A stretch of DNA of 64,000 bases from assembly GCF_020165985.1 (NCBI RefSeq), contig NZ_JAIUKZ010000015.1, positions 558,001 through 622,000 on the forward strand. Reading direction: 5' to 3'. How positions within the stretch are numbered: the first letter of the stretch is position 1; each line of letters begins with the position of its first letter. The stretch comes from Bacillus sp. RAR_GA_16 (lineage in GTDB: Bacteria; Bacillota; Bacilli; Bacillales; Guptibacillaceae). Under the pieces are notes generated by a model. That model saw only the letters and a program-made list of their open reading frames with translations, did not search any database and was not told the origin of the DNA. The translations under genes and the position numbers were made by a program. Below are positions 16,516 through 25,655 of the stretch, piece by piece.

Positions 16516-18129
16516 TTATAGTTTAATCGATTTAAACAGTTTACGAAAAACGGAAGGTTCTTTAAAATCCTGTCGATACGCCATTTCTTCTAACCAATGA
16601 GTATCAAAATGGCCAGAATCAATATAGCGCTCGATACACTGATGCCCAGGTGGATTATATAAAATAATATCAATTCCAAACTCGTTTAGCAGATGCAAAA
16701 CCGCGGCATCTGATCGTGAAAGTGTACCGTTCATTTCATTGTTGTAAAGCACTACTTTAGGTACTTCTTGAGAATAGTCAAACGTTTGCAGTAAGTGAAC
16801 AAACTCATCAGGAATTCTTGTTGTCTGTGAGAAAAGATAGAGCTTTACATCTTCTTCAGACTCATTTCCTTCCGAAAGTAACTTTGGATTGCTACACATT
16901 CTAGCAATAGCTTGTCCAATCGCTCTCTGCATTTCATTGGGCAAGTGCTTATATTGCCACCAGTTTCCCTGCATCATTTTCTCGGGATCTAATATTCCCT
17001 CATGATTCAATGCATGCTGATAGTGAAACTTCTGATTCGCTTTCGTTTCTTGCGTAAATGGAAATTGACGAATCATCACAGTGGCTTTCGTTTCGCTTAT
17101 ATCCTGTAATCTGTTCCAATATTCCTTCTTGTTCTCAGAAACGCCCATAATCTTGGCAAAAAGAGCGGGAATGTGAACTGTTCCATTTTCAACCTTGAAA
17201 TTTGGGCGAATAAATGCTTTTTCCTTAGCGATTAAGAACAACTCATCATATGTCGTTTTTAAAGTGACAGACTTCGGAGCATAGCTTCTTAACTGCCATG
17301 GCTTAAACAATTGTGAACCTTCATGGTGGAGTACTGTATCCATTTCTTTTGTAGCACGATAGGCAACAGTGGACCGCCTTTCCGGCTTTTCAACTGGAAA
17401 CGGTTCGAGCTTGGCGGTCGCTGGTAACTTGCGCTTCGCAATCCTTTCTCCATTAGGATCAAGCTCTTGAAACGAATCAACTCCCTCAGGATGGAAATAA
17501 AGAACATCACACCCAAGTGCGACAAGATAAAGTAAGAAATACTGCTGACTAGTAGTCGCTTCTCCGTACCATACGACGACAGGCATCTTTGTTTCAAAAT
17601 CTGTTTCGGATAGCCATGGATCAAGATGATTCCATGTCCACTTCATTAAATCAACAAGAACTCGTCGAAATTCTGAATGACTGAATCCTCCTGGATGCTG
17701 TTTTTCAAACAGCTCAAGAATTTCAATCAAAGATTTGCGCAAGTGACGATGTAACGCCGGATTGGAATGTGACGGAATAAGCTTGGCACCTTCTAAAAAT
17801 GCGACAAATCGATTCGCAGATAGTCCGTTCTCTTTTTGGTTGATTGCATGGATGGATTGAATAGCTTGAAGTCGCTCAGGACTAATCACTTTATTTAATT
17901 CTTCACTTAATACATGAACTTGGTTTGATTTGTACAGTTCATGTAATTGCAGAAAATAGTCATTTTCGTCATAGTAGCTTCCAAGGAATCTTCCGGCAAT
18001 TTGAGTAAATATCAACTCTTTGCCGTTTTCATAGGAATCGCGCTCTGGAAATGACTGAAATAACCGTTCTTTTAAATTCTCATCATCAAGAGCTGCTTGC
18101 TTGATCAGAATTTGGTCATAGTGACTCAT
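16516..18129 (-). CDS. yceG: YceG family protein (Ter-associated)
   Basis: 537 residues, the same length as B. subtilis YceG, its clear relative by position and sequence character. It contains two similar halves: each has an aromatic/hydrophobic VVLYNNEMNG- or VVVWYGEATT-type strand followed by a region ending in YFHPEG or LYNPPGHQCIERYI, suggesting an internal duplication. The molecular role is unknown. It lies directly upstream of yceH (telA), as in other Firmicute Ter loci. A sigma-B-like promoter sits about 70 nt upstream, so yceGH may also be transcribed separately. Confidence 0.88.
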   Translation of the reverse strand: MSHYDQILIKQAALDDENLKERLFQSFPERDSYENGKELIFTQIAGRFLGSYYDENDYFLQLHELYKSNQVHVLSEELNKVISPERLQAIQSIHAINQKENGLSANRFVAFLEGAKLIPSHSNPALHRHLRKSLIEILELFEKQHPGGFSHSEFRRVLVDLMKWTWNHLDPWLSETDFETKMPVVVWYGEATTSQQYFLLYLVALGCDVLYFHPEGVDSFQELDPNGERIAKRKLPATAKLEPFPVEKPERRSTVAYRATKEMDTVLHHEGSQLFKPWQLRSYAPKSVTLKTTYDELFLIAKEKAFIRPNFKVENGTVHIPALFAKIMGVSENKKEYWNRLQDISETKATVMIRQFPFTQETKANQKFHYQHALNHEGILDPEKMMQGNWWQYKHLPNEMQRAIGQAIARMCSNPKLLSEGNESEEDVKLYLFSQTTRIPDEFVHLLQTFDYSQEVPKVVLYNNEMNGTLSRSDAAVLHLLNEFGIDIILYNPPGHQCIERYIDSGHFDTHWLEEMAYRQDFKEPSVFRKLFKSIKL

Positions 18130-18196
18130 GATGTTCTCCCCGCTTTCTCATTCCTTTCCGGAGGATGGTCTACTAGGATCACGCCTCCTTACATTC

Positions 18197-18220
18197 ATAC
18201 CCTTTTTCATTGTGTAAACC
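18197..18220 (-). promoter_or_regulatory. Sigma-B-like promoter upstream of yceG
   Basis: On the minus strand GGTTTA (18220-18215), 12-nt spacer, GGGTAT (18202-18197). The -10 is perfect and the -35 partial. It lies in the 150-nt gap between the HAD gene and yceG. Confidence 0.5.
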
Positions 18221-18279
18221 GATCATACTATACAATAGCACCTTCTACCTTTCAGAATAACATACTATTTCTTCCATAC

Positions 18280-19092
18280 TTAACTGTTTTGTTCTGAAAG
18301 TTGCTTACTTATTGAAAGGTCTTCCTTAATAGACGACAAGATTTCATCGGATGCTGCCATCCCATATGCTTTCGTTGTGCGTAATTCTGGATATGTTTCA
18401 AGAACCTCACCATGGGACGGAACAAATCCACAGTCGCTGTTTTTAATAAGATCATAGTCCAATAAGGAGTCTCCAGCTGTATAGAGGAATGAAAGCCCAA
18501 GCTCATTCTTTAAATACTCAACTGCTTTCCATTTGTTTACTGGGTTTGGAACAAAGTACAGTTTTCTCCCCTGAAGACTCGGCTGCCACCCTTGTATACG
18601 AGCCCATTCAAACAACAAAGTAAGTTCTTCCCTAGACACTTGATCGCGACGAATGATGAGATAAACAAACAGATCATCCGCCTGGCGAATTCGTTCTACC
18701 CAATTCCCATTAATAAGTGAGTCGAGCTGACGTATAAATACATCTAGAGATAAACACTCTTCTAGTGAGGCTCTTAATCTCTCTGACCAATCCTTTAAGA
18801 CCTCTCCACCCTTTAAAATATGACCGCCATTACTCGTAACGGCGTATTCTGGTTGAATGGTTGTTTGAAAAAGCGAAATTCTTTGATACTGTTCAATCGT
18901 TCTCGTTGTAACTGGGATAAAGTAGATGTCGTTATTCAATTGATTCAATGCTTCACGTGAATAGGTGGAAATATAAGAAATGTCTTTTCCATCAAGCGTT
19001 TCAATTAAATGAACGTCTGTCGCACTCTTAGAATCAATCATTCGATGAGAATAGATTAAAGTCCGGTCTAAATCACTCGCAAAAGCTCTCAT
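18280..19092 (-). CDS. HAD superfamily hydrolase of the Ter biosynthetic module
   Basis: 270 residues. The N-terminal motif I is DLDRTLIYS (nucleophile Asp and D+2 Asp), motif II is PVTTRT, and motif IV is GDSLLDYDLI near residue 210. The cap is of the C2B type, as in sucrose-phosphatase and Cof-like enzymes. It probably removes phosphate from a sugar-phosphate intermediate of the locus. Its ATG overlaps the stop of the upstream StiP-type gene by one base, so translation is coupled. Such HAD enzymes recur in Ter loci with phosphoribosyltransferases. Confidence 0.85.
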   Translation of the reverse strand: MRAFASDLDRTLIYSHRMIDSKSATDVHLIETLDGKDISYISTYSREALNQLNNDIYFIPVTTRTIEQYQRISLFQTTIQPEYAVTSNGGHILKGGEVLKDWSERLRASLEECLSLDVFIRQLDSLINGNWVERIRQADDLFVYLIIRRDQVSREELTLLFEWARIQGWQPSLQGRKLYFVPNPVNKWKAVEYLKNELGLSFLYTAGDSLLDYDLIKNSDCGFVPSHGEVLETYPELRTTKAYGMAASDEILSSIKEDLSISKQLSEQNS

Positions 19093-20207
19093 TATTCTTT
19101 CTCCATCGGCTTAATAAGTCCACAGCAGGAATAAGACATATTCGCGTACTCTTCGATCGGAACGCCTCGATCTCTAGCCAGAATTAATATATGTTCAAGG
19201 TTCATTTCCGCTTTAGGATGCACCAATATCTTCCACGGAACTCTTCGGAGTAGAACTCGTGTTGTTTCGCCAACACCCGGTTTAATCAAGTGGGTATTTG
19301 GAATGCCGAAATCACGTTGAATATTTTCAATCGATTTCAGTCCTCCCCACCCTGGCTTGCAGTTTTGCTTCGCAATTTCTTCTAATTGGCTTTTCACATC
19401 GGTCTCTATGAGAGGGTACTGTGAACATATTGTATCTACATACAAATTCGAAACATCTTCTGCAGCAAGCTCTGAGTAGTATTTCGCTCCATGGAAATCA
19501 CCTTCATGAATCCAACGCTCATTCAAGACAGTTCGACTAACAAGTCCCGAGACCGTGGAATTTAAACAAGCACTTGGAATAAGAAAATCTTCACGCGTCC
19601 CAAAGAGAGACGAACAGTCACCAGGATCAGCCAAAACGGCAAGTTCACTTGATAACTGATGACCCGTTATGTGATTAAATTCCGCAACTGATTTTGTTAA
19701 CTCGTTGGTAATTGCTCCCTTACCAGTCCACCCGTCTATGAACGAAATGGAATAACCTTGATGCTCATTTAAGATATACTTAAGCGCTTCCTCATCAATC
19801 CCTCGATCACGAATAATGGAAATACTATAATGCGGGAGATCTTGCTTGTATTTATAAAAAAGGTAACGTTTAATCAAAACTCCAATTGGCGTACCTGCCC
19901 GTGCTAAAGAAACAAGTACAGTTTGAAAACCTCTTTCTGCGACAATTTGTTCAGCAACAACACCTACCGCTACGGCAACTTTATGTTTGGATTCATCAAG
20001 CGACGCGTAAAACAACTTCATATATTCTTCCGTAGGTTTATATTCAATAGGCAACATTTCAGAGTAATGAGTTCCTTGCTGAATCGCTTGTTCTCTTTCA
20101 TCCGTGCTTTTTTCCATTGTAATTTCTGATAAATCTTTTAAAAGAAAAGTGACATCTTGCTCAGGGTAGCTTCCCATTCTAGTAATCTGTGCAGTCAATT
20201 CATCCAT
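19092..20207 (-). CDS. StiP/PRTase_1 family phosphoribosyltransferase-like protein
   Basis: About 371 residues of the family annotated as 'cysteine protease StiP' and re-assigned by comparative work to a phosphoribosyltransferase fold. The signature MGSYPEQDVTFLLKDLSEI is near the N-terminus and VSLARAGTPIGVLIKRYL near residue 115. The C-terminal half has GWGGLKSIENIQRDFGIPNTH and SYSCCGLI at the end. The start is uncertain: ATG 20207 lies right behind AAAGGA, a TTG at 20198 has better spacing, and the frame is open to 20225. It overlaps or abuts the upstream PRTase gene. Confidence 0.8.
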   Translation of the reverse strand: MDELTAQITRMGSYPEQDVTFLLKDLSEITMEKSTDEREQAIQQGTHYSEMLPIEYKPTEEYMKLFYASLDESKHKVAVAVGVVAEQIVAERGFQTVLVSLARAGTPIGVLIKRYLFYKYKQDLPHYSISIIRDRGIDEEALKYILNEHQGYSISFIDGWTGKGAITNELTKSVAEFNHITGHQLSSELAVLADPGDCSSLFGTREDFLIPSACLNSTVSGLVSRTVLNERWIHEGDFHGAKYYSELAAEDVSNLYVDTICSQYPLIETDVKSQLEEIAKQNCKPGWGGLKSIENIQRDFGIPNTHLIKPGVGETTRVLLRRVPWKILVHPKAEMNLEHILILARDRGVPIEEYANMSYSCCGLIKPMEKE

Positions 20208-20215
20208 TCCTTTCT

Positions 20216-21559
20216 TCACGAACACGTCACAATATGAAACGTACTAATTTCTCGTTCCTTTAATAGGGTCGCTAACGCCATTGTATCCTGAGTTGAAACA
20301 TTCTTCTCAAAGAAAACAAACACTTCGTCATATTCGCCCTTCGGAATATTATAGACATAATGTTGAATCGTCGGATCTTCTGGATTCGGAAACGTAAATC
20401 CTTCCTTAATCGCGTATCGATCAAGTTGAACCGGTTGGATAGGACTTCTTGTTGTTGAATGGTAGGAGATATCACCCGTTAAATAAGAAGCAACCTTCAT
20501 AGGAATATACATAAACTCTCCGGTACCAAGACATAAAGTCTTTCCACCATAACGTTGTTTATTCAATTGCATTGCTGCCTGCTGACAAGATTTTTCTATC
20601 ATCGCTTTATCATCTTCACAAATGCCAAACCTTCCACTAAGAGAAAGATAGTGATATTCAGGTAAAGATTGGAACTGTTTTGAAAGATCAATTCGGTTAA
20701 TGAAACCCTTCATATGACGTTCTTCCGCTAAATGAAAGTCATTCATTGGTTTTTCAAGTGGCTTTCCTTCAAACACAATGGTTCCTTTGAGAAGTGATTC
20801 CACACGAATCGTTATACCAAGCTCTTTTTCTAATGCCTCATAATGTGCAATATGTTCATGAGAACGCCAATCTAACAAAGAGAGAATGGCATAGTGATCA
20901 CGAGGGTATTTCGCATGAATCTCACGAATAATGTTAAGACATGTTTTTCCCGTCGTAATTTCATCATCAACTAAGACAACTGGGTAGGTTTTCTCAAGAA
21001 TCGAATGATTAGCATAACAGCGTTGATCTACTGCATGAGAATGTTCTTCTTTAAAATTGAATTCTGGAGTTTGATCACCAACATTTTCCCGCGTTGTGTG
21101 GATATAGTAGCTTTCCTGAAAACAATCAAACACCCCGTGACCAAGTGCAGTGGCCGTTTCAGCAAACCCAATCACAATCGGAGGTTCTTGCAAAGCCATG
21201 GCATGACTTTGCAACAGCTGGTAAGCTCTTTGAATGTCCTCTTTTTGATGACTTAAAAAACCATCTCGAATTTCTGAAAGGTTATGAATTGAGTCGCCTG
21301 TGACTCGTTCATAATAAGTAGCTGCAAGAAGACCTGAAGCAAGCAGTGGTAGATAAGGATTAACAGGAAGATGCTTCCCAAGAATTTTACTTACAAATAA
21401 AAAGCCGCGTTTTTTATTAATGCGCGCTGCCATAGCAAAAAGTTCATCCAGTGGTATGTTTAGCACGTTTTCAGTAATAGTAAGGTTAACGCTCATATCC
21501 GATAGGATCGGAATATGGTATTGCTTCTGTAAGGATTTTGAAGAAATTATACTTGTCAT
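20216..21559 (-). CDS. Phosphoribosyltransferase with TRSP domain (PRTase_2 family)
   Basis: 447 residues. The FLFVSKILGKHLPV and GFAETATALGHGV segments and the PRPP-binding loop VVLVDDEITTGKT (about residue 185) identify a phosphoribosyltransferase of the Ter-associated type. The C-terminal third matches the TRSP domain region with LCLGTGEFMYIPMKVA. It probably transfers a ribose-phosphate onto an unknown base-like acceptor. The frame from 21559 overlaps the upstream aldolase gene by 74 nt; an ATG at 21496 would reduce this to 11 nt but lacks a clear site and drops a plausible N-terminal strand. Confidence 0.82.
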   Translation of the reverse strand: MTSIISSKSLQKQYHIPILSDMSVNLTITENVLNIPLDELFAMAARINKKRGFLFVSKILGKHLPVNPYLPLLASGLLAATYYERVTGDSIHNLSEIRDGFLSHQKEDIQRAYQLLQSHAMALQEPPIVIGFAETATALGHGVFDCFQESYYIHTTRENVGDQTPEFNFKEEHSHAVDQRCYANHSILEKTYPVVLVDDEITTGKTCLNIIREIHAKYPRDHYAILSLLDWRSHEHIAHYEALEKELGITIRVESLLKGTIVFEGKPLEKPMNDFHLAEERHMKGFINRIDLSKQFQSLPEYHYLSLSGRFGICEDDKAMIEKSCQQAAMQLNKQRYGGKTLCLGTGEFMYIPMKVASYLTGDISYHSTTRSPIQPVQLDRYAIKEGFTFPNPEDPTIQHYVYNIPKGEYDEVFVFFEKNVSTQDTMALATLLKEREISTFHIVTCS

Positions 21560-22646
21560 GATACACCCCGTAGATCGTCGATTTCGTCATAACTTTTACT
21601 GCCCATTTGTAATGGGGCTTGATTTCGTTCATCTTGTTTTGTGAGTTACTTTTTAAAACACCAATATCACCGTTTGCGTTTTCCAGAATACTAAGCGCAT
21701 CAAGGTATTCTTCCTGTGATACAACATTCACACTTTGGACTACCTTCAAATGGGAAGGATGAATCACTGTTTTCCCGATCAATCCGTTTGTTAGATCAAG
21801 CAATGTTTCATTTAACAAACCGGTATTGTAATAAGAGACAATTTGCTCCTCATGCTCTCTCAATTCCTGTTGATTATTGAAATACTCCCAAACCGGTCCA
21901 GAAATAACAAAGCTTCTACCAAAATAATTCACTACATCAGAAATAAAATCTCGCATAACAGAAATATCATATATGGTTGACTGTGAGCTCCGCCGAATCC
22001 CATACAGCCCACATAAGTCTGTCGCACCAATTCTTACATTTAGTATGGAAGATTCATATTCTTTCAATAACACTGAAAGGGTTTGGAACTCCGTATAGCG
22101 GGTTTCCTTGTAGAAAAGTTCCGAGGATTCTAATATAGGCATGCCGTAAAGCCGTGTCCCCACTGACATTTCCACATCTCGTAAAGTATGTAAGTACTCT
22201 CTGCCATTGCTGGTTGAAAACTTCGGGAATACAAATCCTGTTAAATAATGAATGGAAGTGCCTAACTTGTTTGCTACTTCTTTTAATTGATTGGCGGAGC
22301 GAACACGAATAAATAGGAGTGGCAAGCTATCCCAATTCAATTGCCCTTGTAGCATCGCTTCTTCAATAGCCAATAGATGACTCACCGTTTGCTCAATCGC
22401 TTCCTCTACGTAGTTGTCACCAATGGCATCTTCAAGATCGAGGACGATTGTCACAGCTTCTTTATACTTCTGATGAATAATCATTGAAGCTATATCTTTT
22501 CGAATGGCAGGCATATACAGAGCAGCTCCTACTGCATATGCAAGCTGTTCACGCGCTACATTCTTACTCATTGGAGCTGGTCTTTTAAAGAAGATGTTGT
22601 CTTTTTGAATCTCCGATAAATAGTGAAAATACTCCAGCTTCTTCAC
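21486..22646 (-). CDS. HpcH/HpaI aldolase/citrate lyase family protein (Ter module)
   Basis: 386 residues with a TIM-barrel CitE/HpcH character: IVLDLEDAIGDNYVEEA (metal-binding Asp-Glu region, near 68), LLFIRVRSANQL near 110, GFVFPKFS near 133, and GKTVIHPSHL near 292. These correspond to the CitE-like pattern. It probably forms or splits a carbon-carbon bond, supplying the acceptor skeleton for the phosphoribosyltransferases downstream (inference). A short terminator-like hairpin lies between terC and this gene, so expression may be reduced or partly independent. Confidence 0.83.
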   Translation of the reverse strand: MKKLEYFHYLSEIQKDNIFFKRPAPMSKNVAREQLAYAVGAALYMPAIRKDIASMIIHQKYKEAVTIVLDLEDAIGDNYVEEAIEQTVSHLLAIEEAMLQGQLNWDSLPLLFIRVRSANQLKEVANKLGTSIHYLTGFVFPKFSTSNGREYLHTLRDVEMSVGTRLYGMPILESSELFYKETRYTEFQTLSVLLKEYESSILNVRIGATDLCGLYGIRRSSQSTIYDISVMRDFISDVVNYFGRSFVISGPVWEYFNNQQELREHEEQIVSYYNTGLLNETLLDLTNGLIGKTVIHPSHLKVVQSVNVVSQEEYLDALSILENANGDIGVLKSNSQNKMNEIKPHYKWAVKVMTKSTIYGVYHDKYNFFKILTEAIPYSDPIGYER

Positions 22647-22682
22647 CCCCTACAATCGTTTTAATATTCAGGTTTGATCGTA

Positions 22683-22712
22683 TAAAAAAGAAGGAGAGCA
22701 CCCGCGTCTCCT
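22683..22712 (-). terminator. Hairpin with T tract after terC
   Basis: Minus-strand stem AGGAGA / TCTCCT with a 9-nt loop, then TTCTTTTTT. Probably a partial terminator inside the locus. Confidence 0.55.
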
Positions 22713-22722
22713 CCTCTTTCTA

Positions 22723-23502
22723 CTATTCGTTCTCTTTCGCTGATGCTGTTTCTTCTGCGTAAGGACGATTTCGGTTATTCATATAGTGAACGACAAACGT
22801 CCCTAGGAATGCAAGCACGATAATACCAAAGAAAGCTACGTGCGGAATTTCAATATGGAACACGCTAAGGAACATCTTTACTGAGATAATCGCAATTAAT
22901 ACAAAAGCTGTATTCTCCATTTCAGGCACTTTCTCAATCAATTTAAGGAACACGCCTGCTACGGTCCTCATAAGAAGAATACCAATCATTCCTCCAAGAA
23001 GAAGTACCCAAACTTGTTCTGAAATAGCTAATGCAGCTAGGATACTATCAGCGGAAAACGCGATATCCATTAATTCTACTGATATGACAGTAGCCCAAAA
23101 CATACCAAACGTACGAACAAGCCACGTGTCCTTTTTCATACCTTCTGTGCCTTCTTCTTCACCTTTACTTCTAAAGTGTTGAATCACAATCCAGGCAAGG
23201 TATGCTGCACCGAAGACTTTAATCCACCAAAATTTAATAAGGTACATCCCGATACCAATAAATAAGAAACGGAAGAAATAAGCACCTATTAAACCATACG
23301 TTAACGCTTTTCTACGTTTTTCTGGTGGAAGGTGTTTGACCATTACAGCAAGAACCAATGCGTTATCAGCTGATAGAAGTCCTTCCAAAAGAACCAATGT
23401 ACCAATTAACCCCCATGCGACTGGGTCCGTTAAAACTTCTCCCCACATTTCCCAATCAAAGAAAGAGGCATATGTGTTTAGAATTTCTTGTAAGATTTCC
23501 AC
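22723..23502 (-). CDS. yceF: TerC family integral membrane protein, YceF
   Basis: 259 residues with seven to eight hydrophobic segments and the TerC pattern LLEGLLSADNALVLAVMVKHLP near residue 40 and VELMDIAFSADSILAALAIS near 140. Each carries an acidic residue in the membrane (the ENxLS/SADN and DxxFSxD motifs). TerC proteins are proposed metal-ion exporters, some of which metallate secreted enzymes with manganese. It is the membrane anchor of the Ter system and lies 34 nt after yceE. Confidence 0.92.
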   Translation of the reverse strand: MEILQEILNTYASFFDWEMWGEVLTDPVAWGLIGTLVLLEGLLSADNALVLAVMVKHLPPEKRRKALTYGLIGAYFFRFLFIGIGMYLIKFWWIKVFGAAYLAWIVIQHFRSKGEEEGTEGMKKDTWLVRTFGMFWATVISVELMDIAFSADSILAALAISEQVWVLLLGGMIGILLMRTVAGVFLKLIEKVPEMENTAFVLIAIISVKMFLSVFHIEIPHVAFFGIIVLAFLGTFVVHYMNNRNRPYAEETASAKENE

Positions 23503-23536
23503 TTGATGTTTCCTCCTAATGTCAACTAGCTAAGCC

Positions 23537-24115
23537 TTAAACCTCAAGGCCATAATTTCTACAAAGTGAAGCGAGACCACCTGAGAACCCACTTCCAATT
23601 GCATTAAACTTCCATTCATTACCGTGACGATATAGTTCACAGACGACGACGGCCGTTTCAATTGAAAAGTCTTCCCCAAGATCAAAGCGTAACAGCTCTT
23701 CTCCAGTGGATTCATCAGCTAGACGAACGAAAGCATTGGATACTTGTCCAAAGTTCTGATGACGAGATTCTGCATCATGAATCGTAACCGTGATCCCAAT
23801 TTTATCAACGTGAGCTGGAATTTTTGAAAAATCAACAATTAGCTGCTCATCGTCTCCCTCACCTTCACCCGTGCGGTTATCACCTGTATGAATGACGGAT
23901 TTGCTTGGATGTTCTAAGTTGTTATAAAAAATGAAATCTAGATCATCTTGACAACGATTATTGGCATCTACCAAAAATGCTGATGCATCTAAATCAAAGT
24001 CAGATCCACCTTGATATTTATTCGTATCCCAACCAAGGCCAATAAGCCCTTTAACGAGTCCTGGATTCGTTTTTGTTAAATCAATTCTCTGTCCTTTAGA
24101 TAGTTGAATTCCCAA
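23537..24115 (-). CDS. yceE: TerD family protein, YceE
   Basis: 192 residues, one TerD domain. [16 protein letters not shown] starts the protein. [22 protein letters not shown] holds the conserved acidic calcium-binding motif, and [17 protein letters not shown] follows near 82. TerD domains bind calcium and often act together with TerC. It is paralogous to the next two genes upstream; order and length match B. subtilis yceCDE. Confidence 0.93.
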   Translation of the reverse strand: MGIQLSKGQRIDLTKTNPGLVKGLIGLGWDTNKYQGGSDFDLDASAFLVDANNRCQDDLDFIFYNNLEHPSKSVIHTGDNRTGEGEGDDEQLIVDFSKIPAHVDKIGITVTIHDAESRHQNFGQVSNAFVRLADESTGEELLRFDLGEDFSIETAVVVCELYRHGNEWKFNAIGSGFSGGLASLCRNYGLEV

Positions 24116-24147
24116 TGTTGATCCCCCAATTCGCGTTTATATTGGAA

Positions 24148-24174
24148 TGGCAAGAGGGACCGTCCCTCTTGCCA
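24148..24174. repeat. Strong hairpin between yceD and yceE
   Basis: A perfect palindrome: TGGCAAGAGGGAC, one central base, GTCCCTCTTGCCA. No T tract follows on the minus strand, so it is more likely an mRNA processing or stability element than a terminator. Confidence 0.7.
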
Positions 24175-24184
24175 AAAGAAGAAT

Positions 24185-24766
24185 TTATCCGACTTGCAAA
24201 CCAAAATCAGTTGCAATTCTAGCAAGTCCACCTTGATAACCTGAACCGACAGCAGAGAATTTCCACTCGCCGCTATGACGATAAAGTTCGCCTACAATGA
24301 TGGCAGTTTCAATGGAGAAATCTTCTCCAAGATCGTAACGAATAAGCTCTTCGTTTGAATCTTCATTTAGGATGCGAACAAAAGCATTGGATACTTGACC
24401 AAAGTTTTGATTGCGTGCTTCTGCATCATGAATGGTAATCACAAACGAAATCTTTTCGATTTCAGCAGGTACATCTTGAAGGTGAACCTTTACTTGCTCG
24501 TCATCTCCTGCACCTTCACCTGTACGGTTATCACCTGTGTGAACGACAGAACCACCGCCGCCTTCCGTTTGGTTGTAGAAAACAAAATCTTTATCGGAAG
24601 CGCACTTACCGTTACTATCTAATAGAAATACACTTGCATCAAGGTCAAAGTCATTGCCGCCATCGTATTTGTTTGTGTCCCAGCCAAGTCCTACAATAAC
24701 CTTTGATAGACCAGGATTCGTTTTCGTTAAATCTACTTTTTGTCCTTTAGATAATGATACAGCCAT
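24185..24766 (-). CDS. yceD: TerD family protein, YceD
   Basis: 193 residues, one TerD domain: [38 protein letters not shown] with the DxDxS calcium-binding motif, and [19 protein letters not shown]. It is the closest paralogue of yceE in this window. It is followed by the perfect hairpin at 24148-24174, which may uncouple its mRNA level from yceE. Confidence 0.93.
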   Translation of the reverse strand: MAVSLSKGQKVDLTKTNPGLSKVIVGLGWDTNKYDGGNDFDLDASVFLLDSNGKCASDKDFVFYNQTEGGGGSVVHTGDNRTGEGAGDDEQVKVHLQDVPAEIEKISFVITIHDAEARNQNFGQVSNAFVRILNEDSNEELIRYDLGEDFSIETAIIVGELYRHSGEWKFSAVGSGYQGGLARIATDFGLQVG

Positions 24767-24796
24767 GCTAGTCAGCCCCTTTAGTATTTTAGTAGT

Positions 24797-25402
24797 TTAA
24801 TATTTCTTAGCAATGTCGCTTAAGCCAGCATCGTTCGTTCCATTTCCAATAGCAGCAAATTTCCATTCACTGCCGTGACGATAAATTTCTGCAACGAATA
24901 GGCTTGTCTTACCAGAATAGTTATCCGTGAGATTAAATTTAAGCATCTCTTCTTGATTTGCCTGATTCACCACGCGAATAAATGCGTTTTGAATCATCCC
25001 AAAATCCTGTTTACGTTTTACAGCGTCATAAATATTAACAACAAAGACAAGCTTCGTAATACGCTGTGGTACTTTGCCAAGATCAACCATGATTTGTTCG
25101 TCATCACCGTCTCCGGCACCCGTTAAGTTATCACCTGTGTGATTAATACTTCCACACGCGCTTTTTAAGTTTCCAAAATAAATTAAATCTTTCTTAGAAG
25201 TTAACTTATCATCCTCAAGCATAAGAAGAGAAGCATCACAGTCGACGTTAGCGCCGCCGCTTCCGCCTCCAAAAAGACCGCCTAGAAGACCACCTTTCTT
25301 TTGCTCAACTGGATCCCAACCAAGGCCAACCATAATTTTGGATAAGCCGGCATTGCCTTTTGTTAAGTCAATTCGTTGACCTTTCTGTAAAGAAATTGTC
25401 AA
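24797..25402 (-). CDS. yceC: TerD family protein, YceC
   Basis: 201 residues. [18 protein letters not shown] and GLGWDPVEQKKGG start the domain. A glycine-rich insert GGLLGGLFGGGSGGA precedes NVDCDASLLML, where the second acidic motif is less canonical than in yceD/E. HTGDNLTGAGDGDDEQI follows. First gene after the sigma-W promoter, as in B. subtilis. The ATG-proximal site is AGGAGTG. Confidence 0.92.
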   Translation of the reverse strand: MTISLQKGQRIDLTKGNAGLSKIMVGLGWDPVEQKKGGLLGGLFGGGSGGANVDCDASLLMLEDDKLTSKKDLIYFGNLKSACGSINHTGDNLTGAGDGDDEQIMVDLGKVPQRITKLVFVVNIYDAVKRKQDFGMIQNAFIRVVNQANQEEMLKFNLTDNYSGKTSLFVAEIYRHGSEWKFAAIGNGTNDAGLSDIAKKY

Positions 25403-25491
25403 ATCGTTTCACTCCTGTTAGTAGATTTAAGATTTTAATGAAGTATAGAATGGTACATATGAAATTTACTAGTTAACTGCCTATTTTGTAA

Positions 25492-25517
25492 TACGAGCGA
25501 GGCTTCAGAAAGTTTCA
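25492..25517 (-). promoter_or_regulatory. Sigma-W promoter upstream of yceC
   Basis: On the minus strand TGAAAC (25517-25512), exactly 16 nt, CGTA (25495-25492): a full match to TGAAAC-N16-CGTA. It is 90 nt upstream of the yceC start. The B. subtilis yceC operon is an established sigma-W target. Confidence 0.88.
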
Positions 25518-25655
25518 TGTTTCAACAAAAAAATTTGCTACAAACACAAAAACCGATTCTTTCTATATAAAACTAACATATTTTCTACCAAAATGAATCT
25601 TTTAGCCTCGGTTCAACCCTGATAAATCAAAAAGATTTTGTCGATTCTGTTAACG

